64,000 nucleotides of DNA, from contig MU405302.1 of NCBI GenBank assembly GCA_022836615.1, positions 1 to 64,000 on the forward strand. Direction: 5' to 3'. Numbering within the stretch: the stretch's first letter is position 1; each line of letters starts with the position of its first letter. This DNA comes from Annulohypoxylon bovei var. microspora (lineage: Eukaryota; Ascomycota; Sordariomycetes; Xylariales; Hypoxylaceae). The notes beneath the pieces are model-generated. The model saw only the letters and a program-made list of their open reading frames with translations, made no database searches and was not told where the DNA came from. Below, piece after piece: positions 47,561 through 59,653 of this stretch. A program made the position numbers and the translations under genes.

Positions 47561-49093
47561 ATGGCGCATAAGAATGGCGACGAAGAAAAGGCTTCGTTGG
47601 TAGACGACAATCACGCCCACCTACTCTACCATTCGCTTGACCAGTACAACACGCAACAAAAACGGAGAAAGCGACCTTCGATACTTCTTGCTTCGCTCAT
47701 ATTTCTCTTCCTCTCATCTGTAGGAGGACTAAGCTTCGCAGTCGTATTACTGCTGCAACCGGTTGAGGTCCAATCAGCATGTATCGCCCGAGACCTCATA
47801 TTATTCGCATCAAGCATAGCATTGGTGTATATATGTCTCCATGTGCGAGGAGCGAGAAAAGATTATACGAGACGAGGCAACTTACCGCCACAGATCTATG
47901 GCGAATATCTCCATGCCAGTGCACTCCTTGTCGCAAGGTTCGGTATTGCCGTATGGATCGCTGCTCTGGTCGCGACATCCGTCATGATTGCTAAAGCAGG
48001 CCCTTCGAGTGGTCTCGCGAAAATAACGCCATATCTGAATTTAGTGATCTGTATTGGGGCGATGTAAGAACCTCACCTTATCTTCGATGAATAAAAACTA
48101 ATCCTAAGTAGACCTCCATTCATCGTGATATCCGCCACAATTGAAAGCAACGCTACCCCCTTCGCAACGGCGGGGGTTTCTAAAAAGTCTTTCTTGGGTG
48201 GTCAGGCCGACGAATTAGCCGATGATCTAACCGCAGACCTCAGTGTCTCTCGCAGAGCCTCGTTGCAACGGCAAGAGAGCACGAGCGCTTCTATACTGAC
48301 ATTACCCACAGCAGAGATCTTCAAACTCGGAAGTTCTAAACCGACCCAAGGTCCAGATCCTCTAGTGATAAGAACGAAAGACTTACCTAACGATAGGATG
48401 GAATTGATGGCGAATTCTCCCATTGGAGCAACGTATAATATATCTACTACACTTGGCACTATGCCATCGCACAGAGTCCCACCTATGCCAAAGCTACCAA
48501 TGTCGCTATCAAAGTCCCCGCCCCAACCAGTATATAATCCTGGCGGATGGCGAAGCGAATGGAACAGTTTTGCCGAGCAGGTCGGAGCCTCGAGGATTTC
48601 AGAAACACCTATAGGAAGCTCGAGCGTAGACCGTTCTGCCTACGTATCTTCAAATTACTCCGCGGCGGCGTCTGGTGGTTTCTCTCGCCAGCCAATGCCA
48701 TCTAGGATGTCCAGCGGAACTAGCAGTGGGCATCGCGCAACACCAAGCACCAGTATCGCAAGTAGCGCTCAGCGCTCCCGGTTATCCACCGTCAGATATG
48801 CGGCAGAGCCGGAAATTGCTGTCCGGCAAGCAATCAGGGTTATCAAGAACCCTAACTATTCACCCCCTACTGTCGTCGACGCGGATGATGACGAACTAGT
48901 GACGGTCAGGCCGCCGGAGCCAGTAGCAGTACCAAGGGGCGCACAGCAGGTCTATGATGTAGCGCCGCCGACGTTAAAACGCAAACTTTCAAACTTTTCT
49001 CGCCCTCTGCCGCCCTCGCGGGGATCGGAAACGGACTCGGCTATTGAGATGCAGATGCCCGTACCATTTGATCATGGATTTGAAAGGAGATGA
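47561..49093 (+). CDS. Fungal four-pass membrane protein with long Ser-rich tail
   Basis: Predicted 494-residue protein. Exon 1 is 47561-48063; the intron begins GTAAGA and ends at a CTAAGTAG double acceptor, so exon 2 starts at 48109 or 48112 (one residue difference), ending at 49093. Four hydrophobic segments lie at about 44-66, 77-93, 112-138 and 155-175. A cytosolic-looking, Ser/Pro-rich tail of about 320 residues follows, with many SR/RxS sites that could be phosphorylated and no known domain. Both reading frames belong to one gene, because splicing joins them in phase. I do not recognise a named family. Confidence 0.8.
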
Positions 49094-49237
49094 AATGAAC
49101 AATTATGATAAATGCAAGATACCAATAATATATTATGAATTATCACCAGATATATTTCCTCTTATATTTATACCCCTTAATAATCCAACAATTGAAATTA
49201 GAGTGATTGAACTCATCCATGCTCGGAAATCTCATTC

Positions 49238-51278
49238 CTAATTATTCACTGACAGGCTCTCCTTTCCGGTAGTTGAATGAATTGGCAACATCTCGCCAGA
49301 TGTAGTTCCTGCCGCAGACCTATATCTCAAGCCACGCGAAGAGAGCCCTTCCTTCATCGGTTCAGTGTCAACACCGCTCCGTGCTGCCGAATGGAGTCGC
49401 CTGTACACAGTCCGGCGCCGCTCATCCTCCCTCTTAACCTCGCTAGGATCGTATCCATACTCTTTAAGAGCCGCTTCCCACAAATCTCCAACGCCCAATT
49501 CGAATGCCAGATCTGTGATCGATCGGAGATTACCGTCAACCACCCTAACGCAGGTCACTTTTGCCTCTGCATTGATAAGCATGACAAGGAGGCGCGGCGA
49601 TATCCTAGATCCTCGAGGGGTCGCGGTATATGACGAGATTAACAACATTGTTAAGGTCCGAGAAGTCGAGAATCGCTGAGCTTAACAAGCCGGTTCCGCC
49701 TAAAGTATCGAAAGCACTTCGCGGACATCCACAATCTCGCCATCTATAAAACATCAGTTTACTACGCCATGGGTATTCGGGGAATGGTACTAACCCCGAG
49801 GAGACTAGACCCAAGTTCATTGGAATCTCTCACTTGTATTTCGCGATTTATTATCATACGTTGTAGAGAATTCACGTCGTCGTTCTTTATGGCCTCCCAA
49901 ACCGGTGCATCATCTGGAATCACCCTATGGGTGAGGATTCGCGGGCAGATGTTGTAGTAACCAGCGTCATCCGGAGAATTTGTATACGACAAGACCACTC
50001 CCAAAGGGGAAAACGTCGAGAGATAGTATTGATTTCTATTGAGAAGTATCGGGCTGAGTTGTTAGTTTCCGTTTGGCGGTGCCTGAACCCAATAGCGCGC
50101 AGTTGGATTGTTGCCCACCTTAGGCGCATAAACTCATGCTTCCTAAAAAGTCGTACTACGCTAGATCTTCTAGCTTGGTATTTATTCTGGACTGAAGATT
50201 CTAGGTGTAAATGGGTGGATGCTTTTATGTTAGAATCAATTTCACAATTTTCTTGCACCTCGTCTTCGAAAATTCTATCATGATAAGCCTGTGAGGCGAT
50301 ATTAGTGCTAAGGTCATCGACCTTGCTACTTTCGTGTCTATCCATTCCAGGAGAGATCATCTGAACAGTTTGAGTCACACAGACCCGCACAAGCTTCGCA
50401 AGAGTGTCCTCGTCTACGGCGGTAAACGTCTTGGTGGACCTCAGTGGTTGAGGACGGGAGCCCTGGGCTGCCACCATCGCGTGAATAGACTGAAGCTGCG
50501 CGGCAATCTCTAAAGTTCGCTTGTCAACTTGTCCTAGCGATGGGAATGCTTGGGATTGCTCCTGAGATACATTTTGAATTGCTGTCATGAGTTGAGATGT
50601 CTGCTGCAAGGACTTCTGCGAGGCAGCCCTCTGCTCAGCGGCGATTATCTCGCTGTTGATTCTCAAGTTGTTCAGATCATTGCGTAATTTGATATCGTTT
50701 CGCCTTCATATACTAGAGTTAGACACGGATGCTCTCATATCATTAATATAGTAATCAATCTTAGGTCATACCTGCCAACGATTTCTAAGGCTAGTGAAGT
50801 ACTAGTCTTACATCCCTCTATCCGCGCCGTGGCATCTCGGATCTGCTTCTTGTTGAAGACGAAGCGAAATTTCTGTGAAAAGCTAGGCGAGAGATCAGGT
50901 GGCAACCACTCGCGCAGTGCTTCGAGGCTCTCATGGAAGTGCCGGACAGTATCCACTACTACCTCGGGAAGTGCTTCGTGCTCGTTGTTCGTCAATGTGG
51001 CGTTTTGGAACTCGCGTGTATAAGTGATCAAATTCCTTATCAAGGAACTTATGTCATCGAGAGCTAGAGACGGAATAACTGTCAGACGAAAGCTTGAGCA
51101 TAAGAGTCGCGTATCCAAGAACTATTATCTTACTACTTCGAAGGTATCGCATATAGTCTTTCGCATTCTTCAACGCGCCGATAAATTCGGAAATTTTGCG
51201 ACATAGTCTCAAGGCTCCATCACCGAGCTGGACAACGCTCGCTACAGCTCCTATCGTACCTAACGCTAGTTCGGCCAT
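49238..51278 (-). pseudogene. Ankyrin/STAND-N-type protein, decayed
   Basis: The 5' part is clear: exon 1 from 51278 encodes MAELALGTIGAVASVVQLGDG, the start of a fungal STAND N-terminal-like domain. Two short introns (GTAAGA to CTAG, and GTATGA to GAAG) join it to LDDISSLIRNLITYTREF and to a coiled-coil region (NDIKLRNDLNNLRINSE). After about 50,150 the sense text changes frame: ARYWVQAPPN, an in-frame TAA, then YYLSTFSPLGVVLSYTNSPDDAGYYNICPR and an ankyrin-like VWEAIKNDDVNSLQRM. Further slips occur near 49,600-49,700, before LRSITDLAFELGVGDLWEAALKEYG. At least two lesions remain after trying plausible introns, so I call a pseudogene. Confidence 0.65.
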
Positions 51279-53389
51279 GTCATCGAACCCGAGGATCCAA
51301 ATGTGCGACCAGGAGTCTAAGATTTAGGCCTCGCAGATTTATAGGTAGAGCTAGGGGTTCAGCCTTTCAACTATGAGTTCATAAGGCTCACAAGAAAGCA
51401 TATCGTACTACACAACCAGGTCGAGGCGCAGCTAATATAAAACATGTAAAGATCCTATACCATGGGCTTGGCTCGGCGGTATCGATTGGATGCTCTCACC
51501 GCACCGCCATCCTATAAGTTGTCACCAGACAACCATTATGGGCAGAGGCTTTACGACCCAGCAGCCTCGGCAGGGACCCCCACGAGGCCGCCGGAGAAAC
51601 AAAAGTGAGTATCAGACCGCTACAGCCCAAGAACGCATATATTGAGGGTATAGAGACGGTACACAAACCATCTCAAGTTGGTGTAACCTTACCACATTGA
51701 TGCCATACGATATTGAGACCACCAACCATTAGACGGTTTGTGATTAGAGCTAACTTATTACAACACCCTTTTTTGAGCGGCTCAAGTTGATATAATCTTC
51801 TGATAGGTCTAAGGTGATGTTGTTACGAGGCGCAACCCAACCTAGCGGGATCGGAGCTCTGACCTGACGTTCGGTGAGTAGGCCGATATTCCAACTGTTC
51901 GTGATATAATCGGATTGAACAGGTTTATATTGATAGGATCGTCAATACTTCGGGCCGAATCCCTATAAAATGTGTCCAAATATCAATATGGAAACCAGAG
52001 TGCTGGTAAAATGTGTAGAAATCTACTAGCTGAGTCAAGGCTTGAAATGGAAATGCGTTCGTATTCACGATATATACCGGCGTGACGGTGTGACGGTGTC
52101 AAGTTAAAAAGTTCAATGCTCTTAGGTGGGAGAGTCCTAGATCTCCGATACTCGGGTTGGCGAATAACAACGAGGGATCATGTTGTCGTAAATTGGGGTT
52201 CTTAAGCTCTCTCTTTTCTTTTCCATTCACCTGATCGCTAAATCGTCTCATCCCTGTGGCATATCAGCAGGCTCTGTCGTCTTTGTCATGATGAGGAATA
52301 ATAGACGAGTAAGGTAGACGAAGGTCAAGGCACACCGTGAACATGTCCGGGTTGGATCAGGAATACAGGAGGATCACACCCGGATCATCAACCGAAAGGC
52401 GCAGACCTAGAAAATATGTCCATTACTGAGGATAATTGCTTCAGCTCATTCTTGCGCTTATGATAGCTCACAATCTCGGGACTTCTGCGAACATTTATTA
52501 TCTAGCTATCTCCAACTACCGTACTCGGTATACAGGAAGTCGTAATATCCGCCTCGTGAAGAAGCAGGGCCTTTTTGTCGACGAATCTATGAGGTGGGAC
52601 GGACTTTCGGACTGCTGAATGCGGTGCATAATCTCGGACCCGACACGAGCGCCCCTGTAACCTGGCAAGACGGAGAATCACCCCGAACTTACCAGCATCA
52701 AAAGTCTTGGAACTTTTGGGGGCGGAGAATACGGTCAAAGCACCGAGATACTGAAGGACACCTACCTAGGTAGGTAACTGACGCTCGTCATTTGCGTTCA
52801 TGGGTGTCGTACATAGGTAGGTATGTGAGCCGCAACGTCGGGGCACATTGTCGTAGTGCTAATTGCTACACAAGATCTTGAGAGCCGCTGCCCCACAATG
52901 TCACCAATCGACTACGAAGCGTACCCTTCCGACGCACTTTTGGCTCAAAAACAAAGCCTAGTCTTCCCAGGTGGGTAGGTAGGTATCTAGATTGGTAAGA
53001 GGCATGGTATGTGACTAATGATGATGGGCATTGAAGATATGGTTCCACAGCGGAATTGCAAGATGCAAGAGTTGGGTTAGCCATCCCGTCCCAAGTCACT
53101 TCCACCTCACCGGGCACCATTGTTGGAACGGCAATGTTTACCTGAAGAGCACATATCGGGGATATTTCTCAAGGTCCGTCGCTGTTTTCTGTTAGTCGGT
53201 ACCGACATATAGAGATACATACCTAGGCTAATACTCATCCAAAAGCCAAGCCGATCTCATGTCATCTTTCACTCTCCGGTCATCAACTCCAAGCCGAAGT
53301 CTTCACCATCCTACTTCTGAAGTCCTAGCTATATAGCCCGTCGGTTCGACGGCCCGAGGAAAGACTAGAACTGACTAGCAGCCATCAAA
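51279..53389. other. Gene-poor spacer
   Basis: About 2.1 kb. A possible orphan first exon (51462-51604, MGLARRYRLDALTAPPSY) with a GTGAGT donor has no continuation I can find. CCTA/TAGG tracts occur at 52,763-52,780 and 52,971-52,984. A TATA-like CTATATAG at 53,328 fits the SnoaL-like gene. Confidence 0.5.
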
Positions 53390-53833
53390 ATGAGAATCCC
53401 CAACATAGCCATCAAGGCGATCGTGACGTCGTACGTCGACTGCGTCGGCCAGCGCCAATGGGATCAAGTACCGGCCTTCTTCGCCCGCGACGCCAACTGG
53501 TGGATCAACGGAAACCCGGCGCGGGTGTCGCAGGCGGGCGACGGCACCGTGGCGGAGCGGCTGCCTGACACGCGGGACCTTCTAAGCCGCTTCGATACAT
53601 ACTCCTTCGACGTCCTGGGCCTTGTCGCGGAGCGCGACAGGATCGATGTCGAGGCTATGGCGACGGGGCGCGGGCCCCTGGACCTGGTGTACGTCAACAA
53701 TGTCACGATGTCGTTTGTGATCGACCGGGACGGCAAGATCGCGACGCTGAGGGAATACCCGGATTACAATGAGCTGAACTGGGTGCTGAAGTGGTTCGAG
53801 GATCATGGGATGGGGAATTCGACGACGAGGTGA
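53390..53833 (+). CDS. SnoaL/NTF2-like domain protein
   Basis: Single-exon 147-residue protein with the alpha+beta cone fold of SnoaL-like/NTF2 proteins, small cyclases, isomerases or binding proteins. Typical layout: N-terminal helix VTSYVDCVGQRQWDQVPAFFARDANWWING, strands around FDVLGLVAERDRIDVEAMATG, and VTMSFVIDRDGKIATLREYPD, where the Asp/Glu-rich end matches the family. Its GC content is well above the flanks. ATG at 53390 is 62 bp downstream of a TATA-like box. No partner biosynthetic gene is nearby, so the substrate is unknown. Confidence 0.8.
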   Translation: MRIPNIAIKAIVTSYVDCVGQRQWDQVPAFFARDANWWINGNPARVSQAGDGTVAERLPDTRDLLSRFDTYSFDVLGLVAERDRIDVEAMATGRGPLDLVYVNNVTMSFVIDRDGKIATLREYPDYNELNWVLKWFEDHGMGNSTTR

Positions 53834-56800
53834 CGGGGTTTGGTTGGGGCCGAGGACCGCGGACGTCTATGGCCCCGGAGTTGACGGGTTTGATTTGGGT
53901 TAGTGGCACCTATTACGGCCTTCGGTTTTCGGGATCGGAAATCCAAAACTTGACGTGAGGATACCCAGGAAAGTGTGTATTCGCGTATGGATGATGGCCA
54001 TTAGTGAGCCCTCCTATAATGTTATGATGTTACTCATTCATATATCGGAGGGCTATAATATGCGGAAGAGAGAAGCGAATCGGTATGAGTTGGTCTTATG
54101 GCCACTTACGACCGAAAATCTGCGGCTACTGCGGACTAGATTATAAGTTCCCTGGGCGCAGTATGGAAAGGGAAAAGGTAGGATAGAGCTTAGGTGTGGA
54201 TATGCATTCCAGCTTTCAAACTTGTTTTATGAGTCTCCCATCTCTTGATTGGGAGTAGTTGATGCTATATGTGAATTGCCCCCTTTCGATAAAAATAGGC
54301 CTCGTAAGTAAACCCGATTCTTCGTGTGAACTATGAAGTGTAGTTTGAAGAGTGGTCTAGAGCTCGACTTCGGCGATCTCCTGGCCTATCATTAGCTTGC
54401 ATTTAGCATAGACGTTACAATTGACTTGTATGTGCGTCAGGTCCAGCTGATCGGGAGCGTTAGAGAGACCCGCGGATGAAGCTTGGGCGCTAACTTTCGG
54501 AGAACGCCGCCCTATTAGAGCAACATCACGACGTGCCCTAGACATCCTCGAACATTGGCCGAGCCTTCATACAGAGACGATTCAAGGCCGGGCGAGAAGT
54601 CAATGTGTCAGTCTACTATTGCAGAGTTCGACCTTCATGATACTGCAGCGTAATGTAATGCAGTCAGCAAGAGAAGCGACTGGTCTATCCTCTCCTCGAC
54701 GGCAACTCTGAGGACGATGTAGTAGTGCATGTATGGTATGAAGGTCGCATGAAGGTCGAAAGTCAACGGCGACTTCAGTCTATGAATACCCGTCCACGGT
54801 GTACTTAGGTACCTAGGCAGGTGCTTCACGATGAGCTTGCTTGATTGCACTTGTCGCTACATGATCAGGAAGCTACACTTACAAGATAGCCTTAGTGTTG
54901 AATTCTGTTTTCTGGGTCAACCTTAACATGCTCCCGAATTTAACCCCAGTACTTTAATCTGACCCCCTTTCTAAGTTGCTGTTCTGGCTTTTAACTCTTC
55001 CTTGATCATGTTGGTGGTATGACTCCAGGCAAAGTCTGCCTGTCGGTGTTTGACGTGGAACGAGAACCAAAATACCAGCAAAATACCAGCAGCGCCTCAC
55101 AAACATGAGGACATGGAATAACTGTTGCCGATAGCCAAACAATTGGAGGCAGATATCTTGAGAGGCTTAGCTAAGGTCATCATGGTAGGACTTGGGTCAT
55201 ACATTATCGACTAAGGAGGCCCCACGTATCGTAGTAGGCGTCTTGGCCGTCCAACGGTCACTCAATATCTGCCTACCCAAGAAAGAGCATCATGGGCGCT
55301 ACTTAATACCCTCTTCCTAGTGTACGGAGGGCATGGTTCTCGGGCTTTGTCTGGATTCTGGACCAACTGCCGAAGTTTCACTATCATCTCGAGCTGTCCA
55401 CAGGCGCGTCATCACGTCCTCTTCGCGGACCTCTCAGGGCCTGATGAACGACCAAGTTCGGTCTACCTGCCCTGTTCCACTGGCTGAAAGAAAAGGAAGG
55501 AGGGTCTTGACCTAAGCCAATAAGGCCTCCCCCAAGGCTGATATCGCCCTGGCATCGCCCGCTCCAACGCTTGTTTTCCCATAGGCCAAAAGGTGGTCGC
55601 GTTATATGCGACCTAGTTACCTTTCGGTTCTCAACACACCACATTGGCTGCCATGCGTATATACCTCATTGGCTATACCTCTTCAATCATGGTAGCCGTG
55701 ACGAGAAGGGCAAGCACGTCAGACCGTGGGATCTCTCCGATGGGAGCTTGCCTCTAGTGAGGCTAGCTAATTCCTTTCACAGCCAAGTTTGACCTTGGAC
55801 TTTAATCTGACACAGGGTTTGCAGTTATATCGTTGATCGCAACGGACAGATGCAGTGGATGACGCTTGTTCATCTGTTCATCTGTTTGCTAGACGTTCAA
55901 CTGTGGATAGCATAACCTATCTAGGTATGCATGGAAAATCTTAGGGCAGAAAGAATAAATATCTTGATATGGTGAAACTGGGACAAGTCCTCGAGCGATT
56001 CTTTCGAAGACATGGCTTAAGACCAAGGACCTTGTCTCGCAGTATGACGTTTCCTGGCAAGTGGTTTGCGGCATATCTGGTTGGCGCGATGATGATGGGC
56101 GATAGATGGGAGGGGGAGACCAGTTCTTTATGGACGCGAAAAGCGCGGACCCCTGCATTCGATTCGCGCGTTGGAACAGTTCGAGTCCCACAAGGAAGCG
56201 CAATCACTTTAGTTTAGGTTGATGTTCCGGCGGCCGCTTAGACGGAACCCCCTTCGAGTTCATCTTGGCTTGAATTCGGACGCGACGATTGGTCCCTTTT
56301 AGTTGCATAGGCTTGCATTCAAATCGATATCTAGCACTGCCTGGTGAGACCGTCTCGACGCTCGAGCCACAAGTTTAACAAATCAAAGATGCGCACTGGG
56401 GGTTGCATAGGGACAATCGCTAGAATCCCCTGCATCTTTTCCTCCCGATCCAGTCAGACACAATTCAGCCCTTGCGCAAGATCCACCTGAGAACTGCAGG
56501 TCATAAGCAGGTAAAGTTGCCCCCTATTTTCTGATTGGCTGCACCCTCATTTACACCAACACCACGCGTCCGGAACACGAAGAAAAGAAAGGCCCAAACC
56601 CTTTAACATGCTGCAGCCCACCGTCCACCGCCCACCAAGTCCTGTTTGAAACCTGAGCATGCGAGAATCAATCAATCCTTCCCTCTGTCCCATTTCTTAA
56701 TTTCTTCGCATACCTTCCTACATAGACCTGCAGCTGTCCATTCATTCGTTCATCCATTCACCACTCTTTAATCCTATTAGTTCCCCTCTCCTTACTAACG

Positions 56801-57297
56801 GACGGCGCTTCCTAATTCAAGCTTGGTCTGGTAATTTCAACAGTGCAGCGCATTCGAGACATTGACCTCCCGCGCCAATCCTTTCTCCATTTTCTGGTCT
56901 CTGTCGGCGCGACCTTTCTAAGCAAGACGACAACTTGGATGCAATAAGATCTACCAATTCCCACAACAACACTCCCTCGCCCACTTTTCCTCTTATTTCC
57001 CCTCCCATTTCACCACACGAGCTTTGGTCTGTCGCCGTACTCTTTCTGACGATATACGATTGTTCGCAACAAAATAAACAAACAATCGTGGCACTCCGAC
57101 TTCTTGTATTGTATTAGGTGTCAATCATTCTTCATCAAACCTTGACTTGGGTATACTCGCAACTCGCTCGTTGGCAATTGAGCTCCATAGAACCACCTTC
57201 GACTACCCTTGACTGAGTCGAATTAGAGCCACCACATCGTGGATTAATTGGGCATTCAAATTCCTTTACTATCAAGTCCACGTCATAACTTACAGCA
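53834..57297. other. Gene-poor spacer
   Basis: About 3.5 kb. I found no gene with domain, codon or splice support. The last 700 bp is CT-rich and is probably the leader and promoter of the gene at 57,298. Palindromic CCTAGGT words appear near 54,805 and 55,920. Confidence 0.5.
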
Positions 57298-58723
57298 ATG
57301 GCTACTGTTACCCGTCAACCTTTCGCTCCTCTCGATGGGGCACGCTTGCAGAACTTGACAAGTCTAAAGAACAGACAGAATGGTAAGTCTTGAGGGAGAT
57401 CTGGAGTGTTTAGAGAGTCTTAAATGTTCCCAATTACGTGGTGTCTTGACGTCTACTGGCTCAAGACTAGCGAACACAATTAATATGTACAATTCATTGG
57501 AAACATGCCTAGAGCAGAGCACTTAATTCCCTTGCGGGATTCATATCGCGGTACGGTGTGCTAATCGCTCTACAGCGCTGTCAATTTCCTCGCCGGTGAA
57601 GCGCAAGGCTTCCGACAGCTTGGACACGGACGATTTCGAGAATGTAGACCCGTCGCTCTACTCTAAGAGACCTAAGGGCTCGGATAGCCTCTTTAAGGAT
57701 TCTCCTCTCAAGTCGTCTTCCTTCGTCCTTACCAAGTCGGCTAGCACCAATGATATCCCTGTTGCCATCCAGGCCAAGTCACCCGCTCCGCGCCCACGAT
57801 CATTACTCAATCCCAAGTCGCCTATTGCTAAGATCAACACGGGCGTAGCTAAGTCGTCACCACTCTCGGCTCCCGCTGGCCGGTCACCAACCCGTGGCAA
57901 GAAGACCGGCATTCTATCATCTCGACGACGCACTGGAGGCGGATTCGCTAGAGTCGATCCACCTGCCTTCAACCTCTCGAACAAATCCTCGGCGCCCTTT
58001 TCTCTAGATGCAGCTCTTAGAGGGACGCTCTCGAGTTACGGCGGCCGCAATGCATCGCCCGCTGTCAAGTCTTCTTTATCTAACTCGGTAGACTTTAGTG
58101 GCAGTCTAGATGATGGTGATATGAAGTCGTCATGGTTCTTCGACATTCACGAAGACACTCCTGAGCAGGAGATGACCAATCTACTACAGCACAGCACTTG
58201 CGTTCTCGACATTAGCTCGGATGAGGAGAGCGAGAGCCGCCGTCAACGCGAGCGAGCCGAGGGCAAGGAGAACGTGCCCCCGATGGATGATGTATCTCAG
58301 ACCTCGCGGCCTCGCGCAGCTCGACATATGTCGGAAGATGAGATGGTGTTCGAGAAGGAGCGCAACCCGTTGGGCGAGATGGATGTTCGTGACTATTACT
58401 CGGAAGGATGTGACGAGAATTCTATTATTATCATTCCTGGCGACGATGAGGACGATGGTCAGCCGCAACAAGTAGAGGGCGACTTTGAATACGCCACCGA
58501 GTCGAAGTCCGCCGAATGTGATATTCCTGCAGAGCCTATCACCGAAGACGGAGTACAGTCGATCGACGAGTTGATGCAGAAGACGGATGAGCCCGCGCCT
58601 GGCGCAGCACTTCTCGAGCCAATGGAAGGCACCGGTGAATGCTTCGAGGTATGGGAGAGCGGAAGTGCCAAGGATGAGGCAGAGATGGTAACAGCCGAGG
58701 TGGTACAGGCTGCGGAATGCTAA
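57298..58723 (+). CDS. Conserved disordered protein with KEN box
   Basis: Predicted 410-residue protein; exons 57298-57382 and 57576-58723, with a 193-nt intron (GTAAGT to TACAG, phase 1). It begins MATVTRQPFAPLDGARLQNL. Most is Ser/Pro-rich with many SP sites (KSPAPRP, PKSPIAK, GRSPTRG), then acidic. RAEGKENVPP holds a consensus KEN degron used by the anaphase-promoting complex, and the N-terminal RLQNLTSLKN region could carry a D-box-like element. These features suggest a cell-cycle-regulated, CDK-phosphorylated nuclear protein; that is inference. I recognise no folded domain. It lies about 0.9 kb upstream of thymidylate kinase, same strand. Confidence 0.82.
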
Positions 58724-59653
58724 TGATGAGGGGATGGATTTTCCGCGTGTTTCTGTACTTGGACTGATTGATATCCTTCAGTCGCCTAATACCTAGATAC
58801 TATAGGTTCAGGAGGCGAGGTTACTGGCGTTTAAAGGGGTATGGTGGTAATGGCAAGGTTTGGGCGGCTGGTCGTGTTGGTTTGGGGATTGTTCACATTG
58901 TAAGAGTCTTGTACATACGTCGCTTTCCCTCAGAGCTTACATTTGCATCGAGTCGCACTACAATGCCGGCTCTAATTGCTGCGTACTCAACGCTTGTACT
59001 ATTAAGGATCAGGATGTCACGAAGAGTGACTCCTGAGACCTGCACTTAGTACAGCTGAATAACAGAATATGCATCAAACCTACTCATGTACCCGTGCCTA
59101 TACCTACCTATACTATCCAGAAAACTACGGCGTCTAAACAGCCACTTGACGCCGCGAATTCTAACAATACCTAGCTATTTGCATCAAACAGGCGGTTAAG
59201 GAGAAGATTGAGTACCTAGGTATACTCTGTACATATGTATACTCTGTACTACTACCTAGGTAATAGGTATGTCCAACAAATGACATGTGTATTACGTAAT
59301 GTCGGGCGGCTCCACTTAGACGTACTGAGACAGTGAGACTAAGAAGTCGCGATACATTCGCCCACATCTTTACATCATCCCACATCGTCTCATACCCCAG
59401 CCTTTAAGACGGCCACCCTTTCTGATATTTGAACATACTTGATATCCAATCGACTTCCCCAGAAGAATCAATTTTCATACAAGATTATAATTGGCTCTCA
59501 GATTCCCCTTTACTATTTCATGAATTGACTGGTGTCTACAATAGTACATAGCTTCATCACATTCCATTCGCCACCAGTACTCCACAACCATCTCACTCAT
59601 TACCCCTTACTTCCCAATTCTTGCCATCTTATAAGACAACCCAAAACGGCCCA
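58724..59653. promoter_or_regulatory. Spacer upstream of thymidylate kinase
   Basis: About 930 bp holding the 3' end of the KEN-box gene and the promoter of thymidylate kinase. CCTA/TAGG words cluster near 59,100-59,110 and 59,214-59,270. No other gene seen. Confidence 0.45.

Noticed and set aside
51462..51605. Possible first exon MGLARRYRLDALTAPPSY with GTGAGT donor
   Set aside because: No downstream exon in a compatible phase could be found; kept only as a note in the spacer entry.
56140..56205. GTTCGAGTCC word resembling a B box
   Set aside because: Flanking stems do not pair and no A box lies at the right distance.
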